Source: Limnohabitans sp. 63ED37-2
GTDB lineage: Bacteria > Pseudomonadota > Gammaproteobacteria > Burkholderiales > Burkholderiaceae_C
Reading direction: 5' to 3'
NCBI RefSeq assembly: GCF_001412535.1
Contig: NZ_CP011774.1
Coordinates: 2,599,501-2,663,500 of the forward strand
Length of the DNA: 64,000 bases
Positions 7,898 through 16,724 of this stretch are shown in pieces (position 1 is the first letter of the stretch; every line of letters begins with the position of its first letter). The notes under the pieces are model-generated. The model searched no databases. It saw only the letters and a program-made list of their open reading frames with translations, and had not been told where the DNA came from. The position numbers were made by a program, and so were the translations under genes.

Positions 7898-9297
7898 GGC
7901 GCCGAATCCTTCAAAAGTTGTTGTGCACTGTGTGCCGCAATGTGCCCACCCGCGATGGCGCTGAGCAAGCCGTTGCCTGACAAATAACCCCAGACCGCTT
8001 GCCCCGACACGCCCCGCGCTGCGCCGCCTGCGGCCAGCACATTGGGCAAGGGCGTACCGTCTTGCCGCAGCACTCGGGTTTTTGCGTCGATGTCCAGACC
8101 CCCTTGGGTGTGGAACAAAGCGCCCGTGACTTTGATGGCGTGAAACGGCGCTTGCAAGGCGCGTTGGAAGGTGCGGCCCGTGGCCGGGTCGGTGCACGGT
8201 TGCACCGCGTTCAAACTGGCTTGCAAAGCGTCTGGCGGGCAGCCGATGAGTTGCGCCAGTGCAGCCACATCGCCCGCGTGCTGCACCGCCCCCGCGCCTT
8301 GCGCCGCCACAAAGTCTGGAAAATCTTGCGCAAAATTCAGCAGTGCATCGTCGAATACGTTCCAGGCCACGCCACCGGGCTGTGCCAACACATGCACCGC
8401 TGCCTCCGAGTAGCCTTGGGTTTCGTCGTGAAAGCGCTGGCCTTGGGCGTTGATCTGCACGCCACCTTCCATCATCAACGCCCACGAAATCAAAGCCCCT
8501 TGTGGCACGGCCCAAGAGCCATGCCCCTGGTACGCGCCCAAGTCGGCCAATCGCGCACCCAGTTGTTGGCCCCAGGCGATAGCGCTGCCGTCGTTGCCCA
8601 CATGGCCCGCATAGGTGGCCTCGGCCATTTCGGGCAACATCTCTTTCACCATGGCCGTGGCCCCGCCAAAACCATTACAAGCCAAGATCACCGCATCACA
8701 TCGGATGCGCTCGGTCTGGCCATCGGGCCGCACAAAACCCACACCGTGGATGCGCTGCGCATCGTCGGCCCACAGCTCGGTCACTTGCGCTTGTGTGAGC
8801 ACCACCACGCCGGCGGCATCGGCCGCCGCTTGCAGGCGGCTCATCAGACCGGCACCGGTTTTTTCGGGCACGGCGTGCATGCGGTGGGCGCTGTGGCCGG
8901 GGTACAAAAAGTTGTCCAGTACCTGCCAAGGCAGGCCGTGGTGATTCGCCAGCGCGTCCATGGCGGGGCCGATGTATTGGGCATAGGCCTGCACCAAGTG
9001 CGGTGCGGCTTGGCCGTGCGCTTTGGCCTGGATGTCAGCGGCGAACGTCTCCACGCTGTCGGTGATGCCTTGCGCCTTTTGGGCCTGTGTGCAAGGCGCA
9101 GGCACAAAGCCCGAAGACAAAGCCGTGGAGCCTGCGGCAAAGGCATCGCGCTCCAGCACGACACACTCCACGCCCAAGCGGTGCAAAGCCAGGGCGGCCG
9201 TGAGACCACAAGCACCAGCGCCCACGATCACCACCGGCGTGTGGTCCTCGGCTTGCAAATCAGCAGCCCGGTGAACTTGCGGCAACGGCGCGTTCAT
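7894..9297 (-). CDS. FAD-dependent oxidoreductase, fumarate reductase/ketosteroid dehydrogenase-like
   Basis: A 467-residue flavoprotein. The dinucleotide-binding motif VVIVGAGACGLTAALALHRLG (about 22-42) is followed by the FAD-ribose acid in VVLERD. The C-terminal FAD-binding part includes GALFHTQGGLDIDAKTRVL and NVLAAGGAARGVSG. This layout fits the FAD_binding_2 family (fumarate and urocanate reductases, 3-oxosteroid dehydrogenases), which reduces or introduces C=C bonds next to a carbonyl. No signal peptide is seen. It is translationally coupled to the downstream lyase (4-bp overlap) and starts 4 bp after the isochorismatase-fold gene. Confidence 0.85.
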   Translation of the reverse strand: MNAPLPQVHRAADLQAEDHTPVVIVGAGACGLTAALALHRLGVECVVLERDAFAAGSTALSSGFVPAPCTQAQKAQGITDSVETFAADIQAKAHGQAAPHLVQAYAQYIGPAMDALANHHGLPWQVLDNFLYPGHSAHRMHAVPEKTGAGLMSRLQAAADAAGVVVLTQAQVTELWADDAQRIHGVGFVRPDGQTERIRCDAVILACNGFGGATAMVKEMLPEMAEATYAGHVGNDGSAIAWGQQLGARLADLGAYQGHGSWAVPQGALISWALMMEGGVQINAQGQRFHDETQGYSEAAVHVLAQPGGVAWNVFDDALLNFAQDFPDFVAAQGAGAVQHAGDVAALAQLIGCPPDALQASLNAVQPCTDPATGRTFQRALQAPFHAIKVTGALFHTQGGLDIDAKTRVLRQDGTPLPNVLAAGGAARGVSGQAVWGYLSGNGLLSAIAGGHIAAHSAQQLLKDSAP

Positions 9298-9301
9298 GGC
9301 T

Positions 9302-9904
9302 TCAACCCAGTTGTTTCAAAAAGGTGGCGCTGTCCATCACATCGGCCACCGAGCCCATATCGGCCAGCGCGGCCTGGTGCGCGGCTTCACTGAAGGCGGC
9401 GCAACCGTCCGACAACACAATGGCGTGGTAGTCGCGCACATGCGCATCACGCACCGTGCTGGCCACGCCGCCGTTGGTGACGATGCCACACACCACCAGC
9501 GTGTCGATGTCCGATTTTTTGAGCACCCAGTCGAGCTGCGTGTTAAAGAAGGCCGAATACGCCACCTTGAACACCGAGACATCGACCAGCGGGGCAAGCA
9601 CATCGACATTGGCCTGACCCCGGCTGCCCGGTGCAAAGTCACCTTGGCGCAAAAACGGGCGGCGCTCTTTCAGGTGCGCCGAGATCATGGGCTCGCCCTG
9701 CGCGTTGGGCCACAGCGTGAACAGGCTGGCGGTCACCAAACCGCCATGGGCCTTGATGGCACGCGCCACCGGGGCCATGCGTTCGGGCAGCTTCACCGCT
9801 TCAGCGCTCAGGGTGTTGCCCCGGGCATAAGCCCCATCGGGCGCCAGAAAATCATTTTGCAGGTCCACGATGACCATGCCCAATTTCGCGTTTTTCAAGT
9901 TCAT
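9302..9904 (-). CDS. Isochorismatase-fold hydrolase lacking the usual catalytic Cys
   Basis: A 200-residue protein of the cysteine hydrolase/isochorismatase family, which includes N-carbamoylsarcosine amidase, maleamate amidase and nicotinamidase. The triad positions Asp (D14 in VDLQNDF) and Lys (K113 in FKVAYSAFF) are present, but the nucleophile position in the motif G-x-x-T-x-x-C reads G140-I-V-T-N-G-G146, so Cys is replaced by Gly. That pattern is shared with non-amidase members such as isochorismatases, and it makes a simple amidase role doubtful. The start at 9904 is preferred because GGAG lies 8 nt upstream; an in-frame ATG at 9922 is an alternative. Confidence 0.83.
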   Translation of the reverse strand: MNLKNAKLGMVIVDLQNDFLAPDGAYARGNTLSAEAVKLPERMAPVARAIKAHGGLVTASLFTLWPNAQGEPMISAHLKERRPFLRQGDFAPGSRGQANVDVLAPLVDVSVFKVAYSAFFNTQLDWVLKKSDIDTLVVCGIVTNGGVASTVRDAHVRDYHAIVLSDGCAAFSEAAHQAALADMGSVADVMDSATFLKQLG

Positions 9905-9968
9905 CCGTTCTGCTCCATTCACTCACGGGTCAAACCCATTTTTCCGACATGCGCCACGGAACACCAGA

Positions 9969-10036
9969 TGTCGGACCTGAAGGTACCGACCTACGGAAGC
10001 AGTTCTCCTCGTAGGTCGGTGGCTTCAGCCCTGACA
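9969..10036. repeat. REP-like inverted pair (REPIN-like hairpin)
   Basis: Two copies of a roughly 27-nt sequence face each other: the left arm 9969-9995 ends GACCTACG, and the right arm 10010-10036 begins CGTAGGTCGG and contains GGCTTCAGCC. They are separated by 14 nt. The arms pair with a few mismatches to form a long hairpin, and the GTAG head with a GC-rich internal palindrome fits the RAYT-associated REP pattern. It lies in the 239-bp gap between hyuA and the isochorismatase-fold gene. Confidence 0.75.
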
Positions 10037-10059
10037 TGAGCCTGTGCATCACCACCAAC

Positions 10060-10085
10060 GTCGGACCTGAAGGTGCCGATCTACG
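10060..10085. repeat. Single REP-like copy, same orientation as the left arm at 9969
   Basis: The sequence gtcggacctgaaggtgccga (10060-10079) continuing to tctacg repeats the left arm of the adjacent hairpin with two substitutions. No facing partner is seen, so this is a solitary member next to a paired one. Confidence 0.7.
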
Positions 10086-10143
10086 GAAATCCAATGCATC
10101 GATGTTCGATCAGGCACTGCCATCCATCTCACGGCCATCCCAC

Positions 10144-12219
10144 TTAACCCTCGCTGCGCTCCACCAACAGGTTGCCCAGTTTGTCGACGCGGCCTTCAAA
10201 GCCGGGCTCCAACCACACGGTCGTGTCGGGCTGTTCCAAAATCGCGGGGCCTTGCACCACGGTGCCCACGGGCAGGCTCAGGCGCTCGTAGCGCTGCGCG
10301 GTCCACCATTGACCCTGGTGGTACACCTGCTGCTCGCCCACCGGGGCGGTGCGGCCCTCGCCTTGCGGGGCCAACACGGCCAAATCAAACTTGGGACGTC
10401 GCCCGATGCGGGCATAACGCAGGTTCATCACACGGATCACCGGGCCTTGCAGCACACGGCCAAAGGCGTGTTGGTAGGCCGCTTCAAACGCGGCCAGCAA
10501 CCCTGCCGCGTTCAAAGCTTCGCGCTTGAGGGGCACTTGCAGGGTATGGGTCTGGCCCATGTAGAGCATGTCAAAGCTGATGACCTCGTCAACGCGCACA
10601 AAGTTCACAGCGGCAGAATCCAGGCGCACCTGGCAAGCCGCGGCCAGCGAATCCACGCGTTGCAGCAACTCAGGCCAAGCCACATCGACCAGCGCCACGT
10701 TCAGGGTCTGCACCGCGTCGTGGCGCATGTCGGCCATCACGCAGCCCAGCGCCGAAGTGACGCCCGGGTAACGCGGCACGATGCCGGTGGTCACGCCCAC
10801 CTCGCGCATCATGGCGCAGACATGCAGGCCGCCACCGCCACCAAAGGGCATGTAGGCAAATTGGCGCGGGTCGTGCCCACGCTCAATAGATACCACACGG
10901 ATCGCGCCAGCCATTCGGGCATTGGCCACCGTCAAGATCGCCTCGGCTGCGGCCAGCGCCGTCAAACCCAAAGGCTCGGCCACATGCTGGGTAATGGCTT
11001 GCTCGGACAAGCCCGAGTCGAGCTTTTGCAACAAGCCGCCACCCAAAGGCCGGTCGGCCGCAATGCGGCCCAGCAGCACATTGGCATCGGTCACGGTGGG
11101 GCGTGTGTTGCCGCGCCCGTAACAAGCCGGGCCGGGGATGCTACCGGCCGACTCGGGGCCGACTTGCAGCATGCCGCCCGCATCGACCGAGGCGATCGAG
11201 CCGCCACCGGCACCGATGGTCTCGATCTGGATCATGGGCGAGCGCACCACCAAACCAAATTCGATGGACGTTTGTGCGGCGAGTGCCGCTTCGCCCCCGG
11301 CCACCAGCGACACGTCAAACGACGTGCCGCCGATGTCGCCGGTGATGACGTTCTCAAAGCCCGAAGCGCGGGCGATTTCAGCGCATGCCATCACGCCTGC
11401 CGCAGGACCTGACAAGGCGGTGCGCACCGGCACATCACAAGCGGTCTGGCGCGACATGACGCCACCATTGCTTTGCACAATCAACAATTCACCGCCAAAG
11501 CCCTGGGCACGCAAGTCGCCATCGAGGCGCTGCAAATAGCTGCCCACCACGGGCTGCAAAGCCGCGTTCAAGGTGGCCGTGGAGCAGCGCTCGAACTCAC
11601 GGATCTCGGGCAGCACTTCGCTGGCCGCCGTCACATAGCTGTTGGGCCAGATCTCGCGCACGGCCGTCACAGCGGCTTGTTCGTTGCCGGGGTTGGCATA
11701 GGCGTGCACAAAGAACACACACACTGCCTCGCAGCCTTCGGCCAGCAGGGCGCGGGCTTGTTCGCGCACCTGGTCCAGATCAACTGGCGTGTGCAACTGG
11801 CCATCGGCCAGCACACGTTCGTCCACTTCCAGACGCCAGGTGCGGGGCACCACAGGGGTGTAGCTGCCGCGCAGGCCCCAGGTTTGTGGACGGTCGCGGC
11901 GGCGCATCTCCAACACGTCGCGGAACCCGCGTGTGGTGATGATGCCGGTGCGGGCGATCTTGCGCTCCAGCAAAGCGTTGGTGCCCACCGTGGTGCCGTG
12001 CACGATGGTGGCGATCTCTTTGGCACCATCGGCCCCGGTGTTGCCGGTGACTTTGGCGATGCCGTTCATGAAGCCCCGGGCTTCTTCACCCCGGGTCGAC
12101 GGCACCTTGACGATGCGGGCCTGGCCGGTTTTTTCGTCCAGCACAAACAGGTCGGTAAACGTACCGCCCACGTCCACGCCCACCACCCAATGCGGCTGAT
12201 TCACTGCTGACTCGCTCAT
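10144..12219 (-). CDS. Hydantoinase/oxoprolinase subunit A (HyuA-like)
   Basis: A 691-residue ATP-dependent subunit of the hydantoinase/oxoprolinase family. It has an actin-like ATPase start GVDVGGTFTD (14-23), then IVHGTTVGTNALLERK, GDIGGTSFDVSLVAGG and GAGGGSIASVD...GPESAGSIPGPACYGRG. Family members use ATP to activate a lactam, hydantoin or ketone for hydrolysis or carboxylation together with subunit B. Its start overlaps the hyuB stop by 4 bp. It is followed by a 239-bp gap with REP-like repeats before the isochorismatase-fold gene, so transcription may attenuate here. The substrate is unknown; 5-oxoproline, N-methylhydantoin and acetophenone-type ketones are all known in the family. Confidence 0.9.
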   Translation of the reverse strand: MSESAVNQPHWVVGVDVGGTFTDLFVLDEKTGQARIVKVPSTRGEEARGFMNGIAKVTGNTGADGAKEIATIVHGTTVGTNALLERKIARTGIITTRGFRDVLEMRRRDRPQTWGLRGSYTPVVPRTWRLEVDERVLADGQLHTPVDLDQVREQARALLAEGCEAVCVFFVHAYANPGNEQAAVTAVREIWPNSYVTAASEVLPEIREFERCSTATLNAALQPVVGSYLQRLDGDLRAQGFGGELLIVQSNGGVMSRQTACDVPVRTALSGPAAGVMACAEIARASGFENVITGDIGGTSFDVSLVAGGEAALAAQTSIEFGLVVRSPMIQIETIGAGGGSIASVDAGGMLQVGPESAGSIPGPACYGRGNTRPTVTDANVLLGRIAADRPLGGGLLQKLDSGLSEQAITQHVAEPLGLTALAAAEAILTVANARMAGAIRVVSIERGHDPRQFAYMPFGGGGGLHVCAMMREVGVTTGIVPRYPGVTSALGCVMADMRHDAVQTLNVALVDVAWPELLQRVDSLAAACQVRLDSAAVNFVRVDEVISFDMLYMGQTHTLQVPLKREALNAAGLLAAFEAAYQHAFGRVLQGPVIRVMNLRYARIGRRPKFDLAVLAPQGEGRTAPVGEQQVYHQGQWWTAQRYERLSLPVGTVVQGPAILEQPDTTVWLEPGFEGRVDKLGNLLVERSEG

Positions 12220-13889
12220 GCTTGTTCCTTGGTGTAACCCAGTGCGCTGTCTTTGGCACGGTCTTGCGCCGAGCGCTCAGCGGGCAACCCCCAGCCACCG
12301 CCGCCCGGGGTTTGCAGGCGCACGCGGTCGCCTTTTTTGAGGTGAATGCCCAGCATTTTGGAGACCATGGGTGGGGTCTTCCACTCGCCGTTCTGGCAGT
12401 ACTCGAACACGTTGGGCAAAGCAGGTTGGCCGCCGTGGATGCCTTTGGGGGCCGACTTGCCACGCTCGCCAAAAATAAAGGCCTCGGCGCTGTCTTCGAG
12501 CAACTCGATCTCGTAAACTGCACCCAAGCCACCCCGGTGCTGGCCATCGCCCCCCGAGCCGGGGCGCAAGGCCCACTGCATGAAGCGCACCGGATAGGCC
12601 GCTTCCAGAATTTCCATGGGTGGGATGGTGGCGGTCGAAATCGGCGCGTTGCCGTGCGACAGGCCATCGCCATCGGAATGGCCGCCATGCCCACCGCCAA
12701 AAAAGCTGAACATTACCCAGCGCTGACCTTTGCGCTTGTCGTCGGTGCGGTGACCGGCAATCGACAAGGCGTTGATGGTGCCGTAGGCATGGGCCACAGC
12801 ACGCTGCGGGTCGGCCAGGGCCGTGGCGCTGAAGATCACGTCGATCATGCGCAAGATGGTTTCGGTGTAACCACCCACCGGACGCGGACGCGAAGCGCTG
12901 ATGACCAAGCCATCGGGAATCACAAAGTCCACCGCATCCAGCACACCCGCGTTGGCGGGCACATCGGGGAACACATGCTTCAAAGCCACATAACAAGCGG
13001 CCACCGCCGTGGCGCGTGAGATGTTCACCGGCCCAGCGCACTGGGCTGAGGTGCGAGAAAAATCCAGCGTCAACCGGTCACCGGCCACCGTCATGTCGAG
13101 CGCAATCGTCAGCAACTCGTCTTTCACGCCGTCGTTGTCCAGCACGTCTTCAAAGCTGTAGCGGCCATCGGGCAGGCTGGTGATATGTGAACGCATCAGC
13201 CGCACAGCGCGGGTGCGCAGCTCCACCAGGGCCTGCGCCACTTTGGCGTCGCCGTATTCGTCGAGCAGGCCGTCCAGGCGGCGGGCACCCAATTCGAGCG
13301 CGGCCAGCTGGCCGTTCAGGTCGCCCCAGAGGCTGTCGGGCAGGCGGGTGTTGGCCCGCAAGATGGCCAGCACGTCGTCGTCGAGCACACCGCCGCGCAG
13401 GATGCGCACCGGCGGAATCTGCACCGCTTCTTGCCAGCACTCGGTCGCCGCCGGGTTGTAATTGCCAGGCACCGCGCCGCCCACGTCGTGCCAATGCGCG
13501 GCCGATGCGAGGAAGCAATACAGCTGCCCGTTGCGAAAGCAGGGTTTGACCAGCTTGAAGTCGTTGGCGTGGGTGCCGCCTTCGTAGGGGTCGTTGAACA
13601 ACCACACATCGCCCGGCTGCATGCCGCCGCGCTCAGCCGCCACACGCATGGCCGCGCGCACGGCAAAAGCCATGGCGCCCACAAACACCGGCAAGCCCGA
13701 TTTGCCCTGGATCAGGGTGTCGCCGGTGATGGCGTCGTACAAGCCGTGGCAGGCGTCGTGTGCCTCGGCAATGATGGGGTTGAAGGCGCTGCGGTAGAGC
13801 GTCGCGTCCATCTCGTCGGCAATCTGTTCGAGTCGGCCGCGCAACACAGCCAAGGTGACAGGGTCCATCACAGGTTCAGTCGGATTCAT
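12216..13889 (-). CDS. Hydantoinase/oxoprolinase subunit B (HyuB-like)
   Basis: A 557-residue partner of HyuA. Recognisable segments are MDATLYRSAFNPIIAEAHD, WLFNDPYEGGTHANDFKLV and the C-terminal HRGGLGAVYEIELLED and TPGGGGWG that define the HyuB fold. The subunit carries the catalytic metal-dependent site of the complex. It overlaps the LeuD-like gene upstream (13886-13889) and hyuA downstream (12216-12219) by ATGA, so translation of the three is probably coupled. The length is normal for stand-alone HyuB. Confidence 0.9.
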   Translation of the reverse strand: MNPTEPVMDPVTLAVLRGRLEQIADEMDATLYRSAFNPIIAEAHDACHGLYDAITGDTLIQGKSGLPVFVGAMAFAVRAAMRVAAERGGMQPGDVWLFNDPYEGGTHANDFKLVKPCFRNGQLYCFLASAAHWHDVGGAVPGNYNPAATECWQEAVQIPPVRILRGGVLDDDVLAILRANTRLPDSLWGDLNGQLAALELGARRLDGLLDEYGDAKVAQALVELRTRAVRLMRSHITSLPDGRYSFEDVLDNDGVKDELLTIALDMTVAGDRLTLDFSRTSAQCAGPVNISRATAVAACYVALKHVFPDVPANAGVLDAVDFVIPDGLVISASRPRPVGGYTETILRMIDVIFSATALADPQRAVAHAYGTINALSIAGHRTDDKRKGQRWVMFSFFGGGHGGHSDGDGLSHGNAPISTATIPPMEILEAAYPVRFMQWALRPGSGGDGQHRGGLGAVYEIELLEDSAEAFIFGERGKSAPKGIHGGQPALPNVFEYCQNGEWKTPPMVSKMLGIHLKKGDRVRLQTPGGGGWGLPAERSAQDRAKDSALGYTKEQA

Positions 13890-14389
13890 GCAGGCTTTCT
13901 TTGTTTGAGCAGGGGCAGCAAGCCCCCGGCATCGACCATGTCCATCAAAAATTCAGGAATCGGGGCGCAGGCCAAGCGCTGACCGTTGGCGCGAATCACC
14001 ACGGGGATATCGCCCTCAAACGACACGCCCACGCGCTCGCCCTCTTCGATCTTGACGGCGTCAGGGCAGGTCAAGAGCAGCAGGCCCAAATTGAAGGCGT
14101 TGCGGAAATACAGGCCGCTGTAAGACGGTGCGATCACCGCCGCCAGGCCCAGGTGCCGCAGCACACCGGCCGCCTGTTCGCGCGATGACCCGATGCCAAA
14201 GTTGGCCCCGGCCACGATCACATCGCCCTCGCGCACACCGGATGCGAAGTCTGTGCGCACCGCCTCCAGGCAATGCCAGCCGATCACTTCCAGGCCATGC
14301 TTCATGTAAGCGCCGGGGGCCAGGGCATCGGTGTCCACGTCTGCACCCAAGCGCCACACCCGTGCGTTGTCGAAACTGCGCTTGTTCAT
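13886..14389 (-). CDS. Short LeuD-like hydro-lyase small subunit (aconitase superfamily)
   Basis: A 167-residue swivelling-domain protein with DVDTDALAPGAYM near the N-terminus, GANFGIGSSREQA (the phosphate/carboxylate-binding loop) and FRNAFNLGLLLL. It is about 45 residues shorter than bacterial leucine-pathway LeuD (about 210) and closer to the archaeal/homoaconitase-type small subunits and to catabolic maleate, citraconate or dimethylmaleate hydratases. Together with the large-subunit gene it should form a [4Fe-4S] (de)hydratase. The hyuAB context makes a role in leucine synthesis unlikely. Confidence 0.85.
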   Translation of the reverse strand: MNKRSFDNARVWRLGADVDTDALAPGAYMKHGLEVIGWHCLEAVRTDFASGVREGDVIVAGANFGIGSSREQAAGVLRHLGLAAVIAPSYSGLYFRNAFNLGLLLLTCPDAVKIEEGERVGVSFEGDIPVVIRANGQRLACAPIPEFLMDMVDAGGLLPLLKQRKPA

Positions 14390-15666
14390 GCAAACACCTC
14401 GCGTGCATCGCTGATGCGCCCACGCAAAGCCGAGGCCGCCACGGTGTAGGGCGAGGCCAAGTACACATTCACGCTGGCCGGGCCCATGCGGCCTTTGAAG
14501 TTGCGGGCGGTGGTCGAAATCACGGTGGAGCCTTCAGGGAACGTCGCACCGTAGCCCGCACACGCGCCGCAGCTGTTGGGCAGCACCGTGGCCCCAGCGT
14601 CCAGCAAGGTTTGCATCACGCCTTCTTGGGTGGCCTGCGCTTGTTCACGCGCACTGGCAGGTGCCACCATGAGCTGCACACCCGCAGCCACGCGCTGGCC
14701 CTTGAGCACCGAAGCGGCTGCGCGAAGGTCTTCGAGCTTGGCGCCGGTGCAGGCGCCGATGTAGGCAATGCTGGGCGACACATCGACAAACTCGGCCACG
14801 TCCCGTGTGTTGGCTGGGCTGTGCGGCGCGGCCACTTGGGGGCTGAGGGTGCTGGCGTCAAAGTCCTGCTGCTCGTAGTCGGCGTCTGTGTCGGTGAACC
14901 ATTGCTCGGCCCCGGCCAGATGCTCCGGTGCCACACCGATACCCCGCAGATGATTCAAGGTGGTCTCGTCGGCCGCGATCAGGCCCGCTTGCGCCCCCAT
15001 CTCGGCACTCATATTGGACAGCGTCATGCGCTCGGCCATGGACAAGGCCTGCACCGCAGGCCCTGCAAACTCCACCGCCTGGTATTGCCCGCCGTTCATG
15101 CCAAAGCGCCCCACCATGTGCAGCATCATGTCTTTGGCTGACACGCCATGCTGCAAGCGGCCCGACCAATGCATGCGCAAGGTGCGCGGCACCTGCACCC
15201 AGATTTGGCCAGTGACACAAACGCCCAGCATTTCGGTGGCACCGATGCCGAACATGTAGCAACCAAAAGCACCGCCCGTGGGCGAATGCGAGTCGCCGCC
15301 CACACAAAACATGCCGGGCTTCAAGTGGCCCCGCTCGGGCAGCACCACATGGCAAATGCCCTCGCTGTCGATCACATGGGGCAACTTCCATTGTTTTGCC
15401 GTGTCGCGTGCGATTTGCACGATCTGCTGCGCATCCGCGTCTTGTGCGGGCACATAGTGGTCGAGCACCAGCACCACCTTGTTTTTGTCCCAGATTTCCG
15501 CGCCCAACTCGTCGAGCATGGGCTTCAAACGCCTGGGACCGGACGAGTCGTGGAACATGGCCAGGTCCACGTTGCAGGTGACCACCTCACCCACCGCCAC
15601 ATGGCTGCGGCCTGCCGCGCGGGCAATGAGTTTTTGAGCCAGGGTTTGCGACACAGCAGCGCTCAT
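14386..15666 (-). CDS. LeuC-like hydro-lyase large subunit (aconitase superfamily, short type)
   Basis: A 426-residue [4Fe-4S] dehydratase large subunit. The cluster-ligand segments are AYIGACTGAKLEDL and LPNSCGACAGYG, the latter giving Cys-x-x-Cys; HDSSGPRRLKPMLDELG and GGDSHSPTGGAFG are substrate/ligand motifs of the family. The length matches the 420-residue archaeal/homoaconitase type rather than the 465-residue bacterial LeuC. The ATG at 15666 overlaps the Bug gene stop by 4 bp, and its own stop overlaps the small subunit start. A hydratase acting on an unsaturated or alkyl dicarboxylate is the best guess. Confidence 0.87.
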   Translation of the reverse strand: MSAAVSQTLAQKLIARAAGRSHVAVGEVVTCNVDLAMFHDSSGPRRLKPMLDELGAEIWDKNKVVLVLDHYVPAQDADAQQIVQIARDTAKQWKLPHVIDSEGICHVVLPERGHLKPGMFCVGGDSHSPTGGAFGCYMFGIGATEMLGVCVTGQIWVQVPRTLRMHWSGRLQHGVSAKDMMLHMVGRFGMNGGQYQAVEFAGPAVQALSMAERMTLSNMSAEMGAQAGLIAADETTLNHLRGIGVAPEHLAGAEQWFTDTDADYEQQDFDASTLSPQVAAPHSPANTRDVAEFVDVSPSIAYIGACTGAKLEDLRAAASVLKGQRVAAGVQLMVAPASAREQAQATQEGVMQTLLDAGATVLPNSCGACAGYGATFPEGSTVISTTARNFKGRMGPASVNVYLASPYTVAASALRGRISDAREVFA

Positions 15667-16655
15667 TCTGGTTTCGCTCCCGCGTACTGCACCACTTTGC
15701 GCCAACGCACGATCTCGCTGTCGATAAACCGGGCGAATTCTTCAGGGCTGTTGCCCACAGGCGTAGCGCCTTCGTTTTCGATGCGCCGCTTGACCTCGGG
15801 CGACTGCACGGCAGCGCGGGCTGCATCGGCCAATTTTTTGGCCACATCGGGGCTCATCCGGCCGGGGCCAAACAAGCCAAACCAGGCGCTGGACTCGTAG
15901 CCCGGCAGGCTTTCAGCAATCGCGGGCACATCCGGAAAAGCCGCCAGTCGCTTGGCGCTGGTCACGCCCAGCGCCTTGAGCTTGCCCGCCTTGATGTGCG
16001 ACTGCACATTGCCGACCGCCGCGAACATCAAGTCCACCTGACCGGCCAGCACGTCTTGCACCGCCGGGGCCGTGCCACGGTAGGGGATGTTGACAATGAA
16101 CACACCTGCCTGCATCTTGAACGCGTCACCCGCCATGTGCAAAGACGAGCCCAACGCACCAATGGCAAAGTTCAACTGGCCCGGCTTGGCTTTGGCCAGC
16201 TTGACCAACTCGGCCGCGTTGTTGGCGGACACCTTGGGGTGAGCCACCAGAATCGATGGCGAAGTGGACACCATGGTCAAGGGTGTGAAGTCTTTCACCG
16301 GGTCGAAGGGCAAACTGGGGTAGAGCGAGGCATTGATGGCGTGGCTGGTGAAGCTCATCAGCAAGGTGTTGCCATCGGGCGCGGCCTTGGCCACGGCGTC
16401 AGCCGCCAGGTTGCCGCCCGCACCGGGTTTGTTCTCGACCACCACAGTGCGGCCCAGCTGCGTGCCCAGCACGGTGGCCAAGGTACGGGCCATGGTGTCG
16501 GTGGTGCCGCCTGCCGGTGCGCCCACCAAAATTTTGATGGGCGGCTGGGTTTGGGCTTGCACCCAACCGGAGGTGGCCGCACAGGCCCAAGCGGCACTCC
16601 AAAGCAGAGCGCGGCGTGTTGCCCAAGAGCGATTCGATGGGTATGTGGTTGTCAT
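15663..16655 (-). CDS. Bug-family (TctC-type) periplasmic solute receptor inside the catabolic array
   Basis: A 330-residue receptor with a signal peptide (cleavage likely after WVQA) and the Bug motifs ILVGAPAGGTTDTMAR, VVENKPGAGGNLAADAVA and IPYRGTAPAVQDVLAGQVDLMF. The ATG at 16655 is preferred, since GGAGGA lies 7 nt before it; the ATG at 16670 overlaps that ribosome-binding site. Its stop overlaps the LeuC-like start. No tctAB pair is in the window. It lies 69 bp after the livF stop, so two unrelated uptake systems share this gene set. Confidence 0.9.
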   Translation of the reverse strand: MTTTYPSNRSWATRRALLWSAAWACAATSGWVQAQTQPPIKILVGAPAGGTTDTMARTLATVLGTQLGRTVVVENKPGAGGNLAADAVAKAAPDGNTLLMSFTSHAINASLYPSLPFDPVKDFTPLTMVSTSPSILVAHPKVSANNAAELVKLAKAKPGQLNFAIGALGSSLHMAGDAFKMQAGVFIVNIPYRGTAPAVQDVLAGQVDLMFAAVGNVQSHIKAGKLKALGVTSAKRLAAFPDVPAIAESLPGYESSAWFGLFGPGRMSPDVAKKLADAARAAVQSPEVKRRIENEGATPVGNSPEEFARFIDSEIVRWRKVVQYAGAKPE

Positions 16656-16724
16656 GTGGCTGTCCTCCATGTCAAAAATTCAATCGGGTCCCTGTGCCCA
16701 TGAGCCAAGTCAACCCGAGGGCTT

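Noticed and set aside
7999..9393. 464-codon plus-strand open frame opposite the FAD oxidoreductase
   Set aside because: Antisense shadow; Arg/His-rich and without recognisable domains.
13886..15666. Annotation of the pair as leucine biosynthesis LeuC/LeuD
   Set aside because: Both subunits are too short for the bacterial leucine-pathway type, and they are embedded in a hydantoinase/transport array without leuA or leuB.
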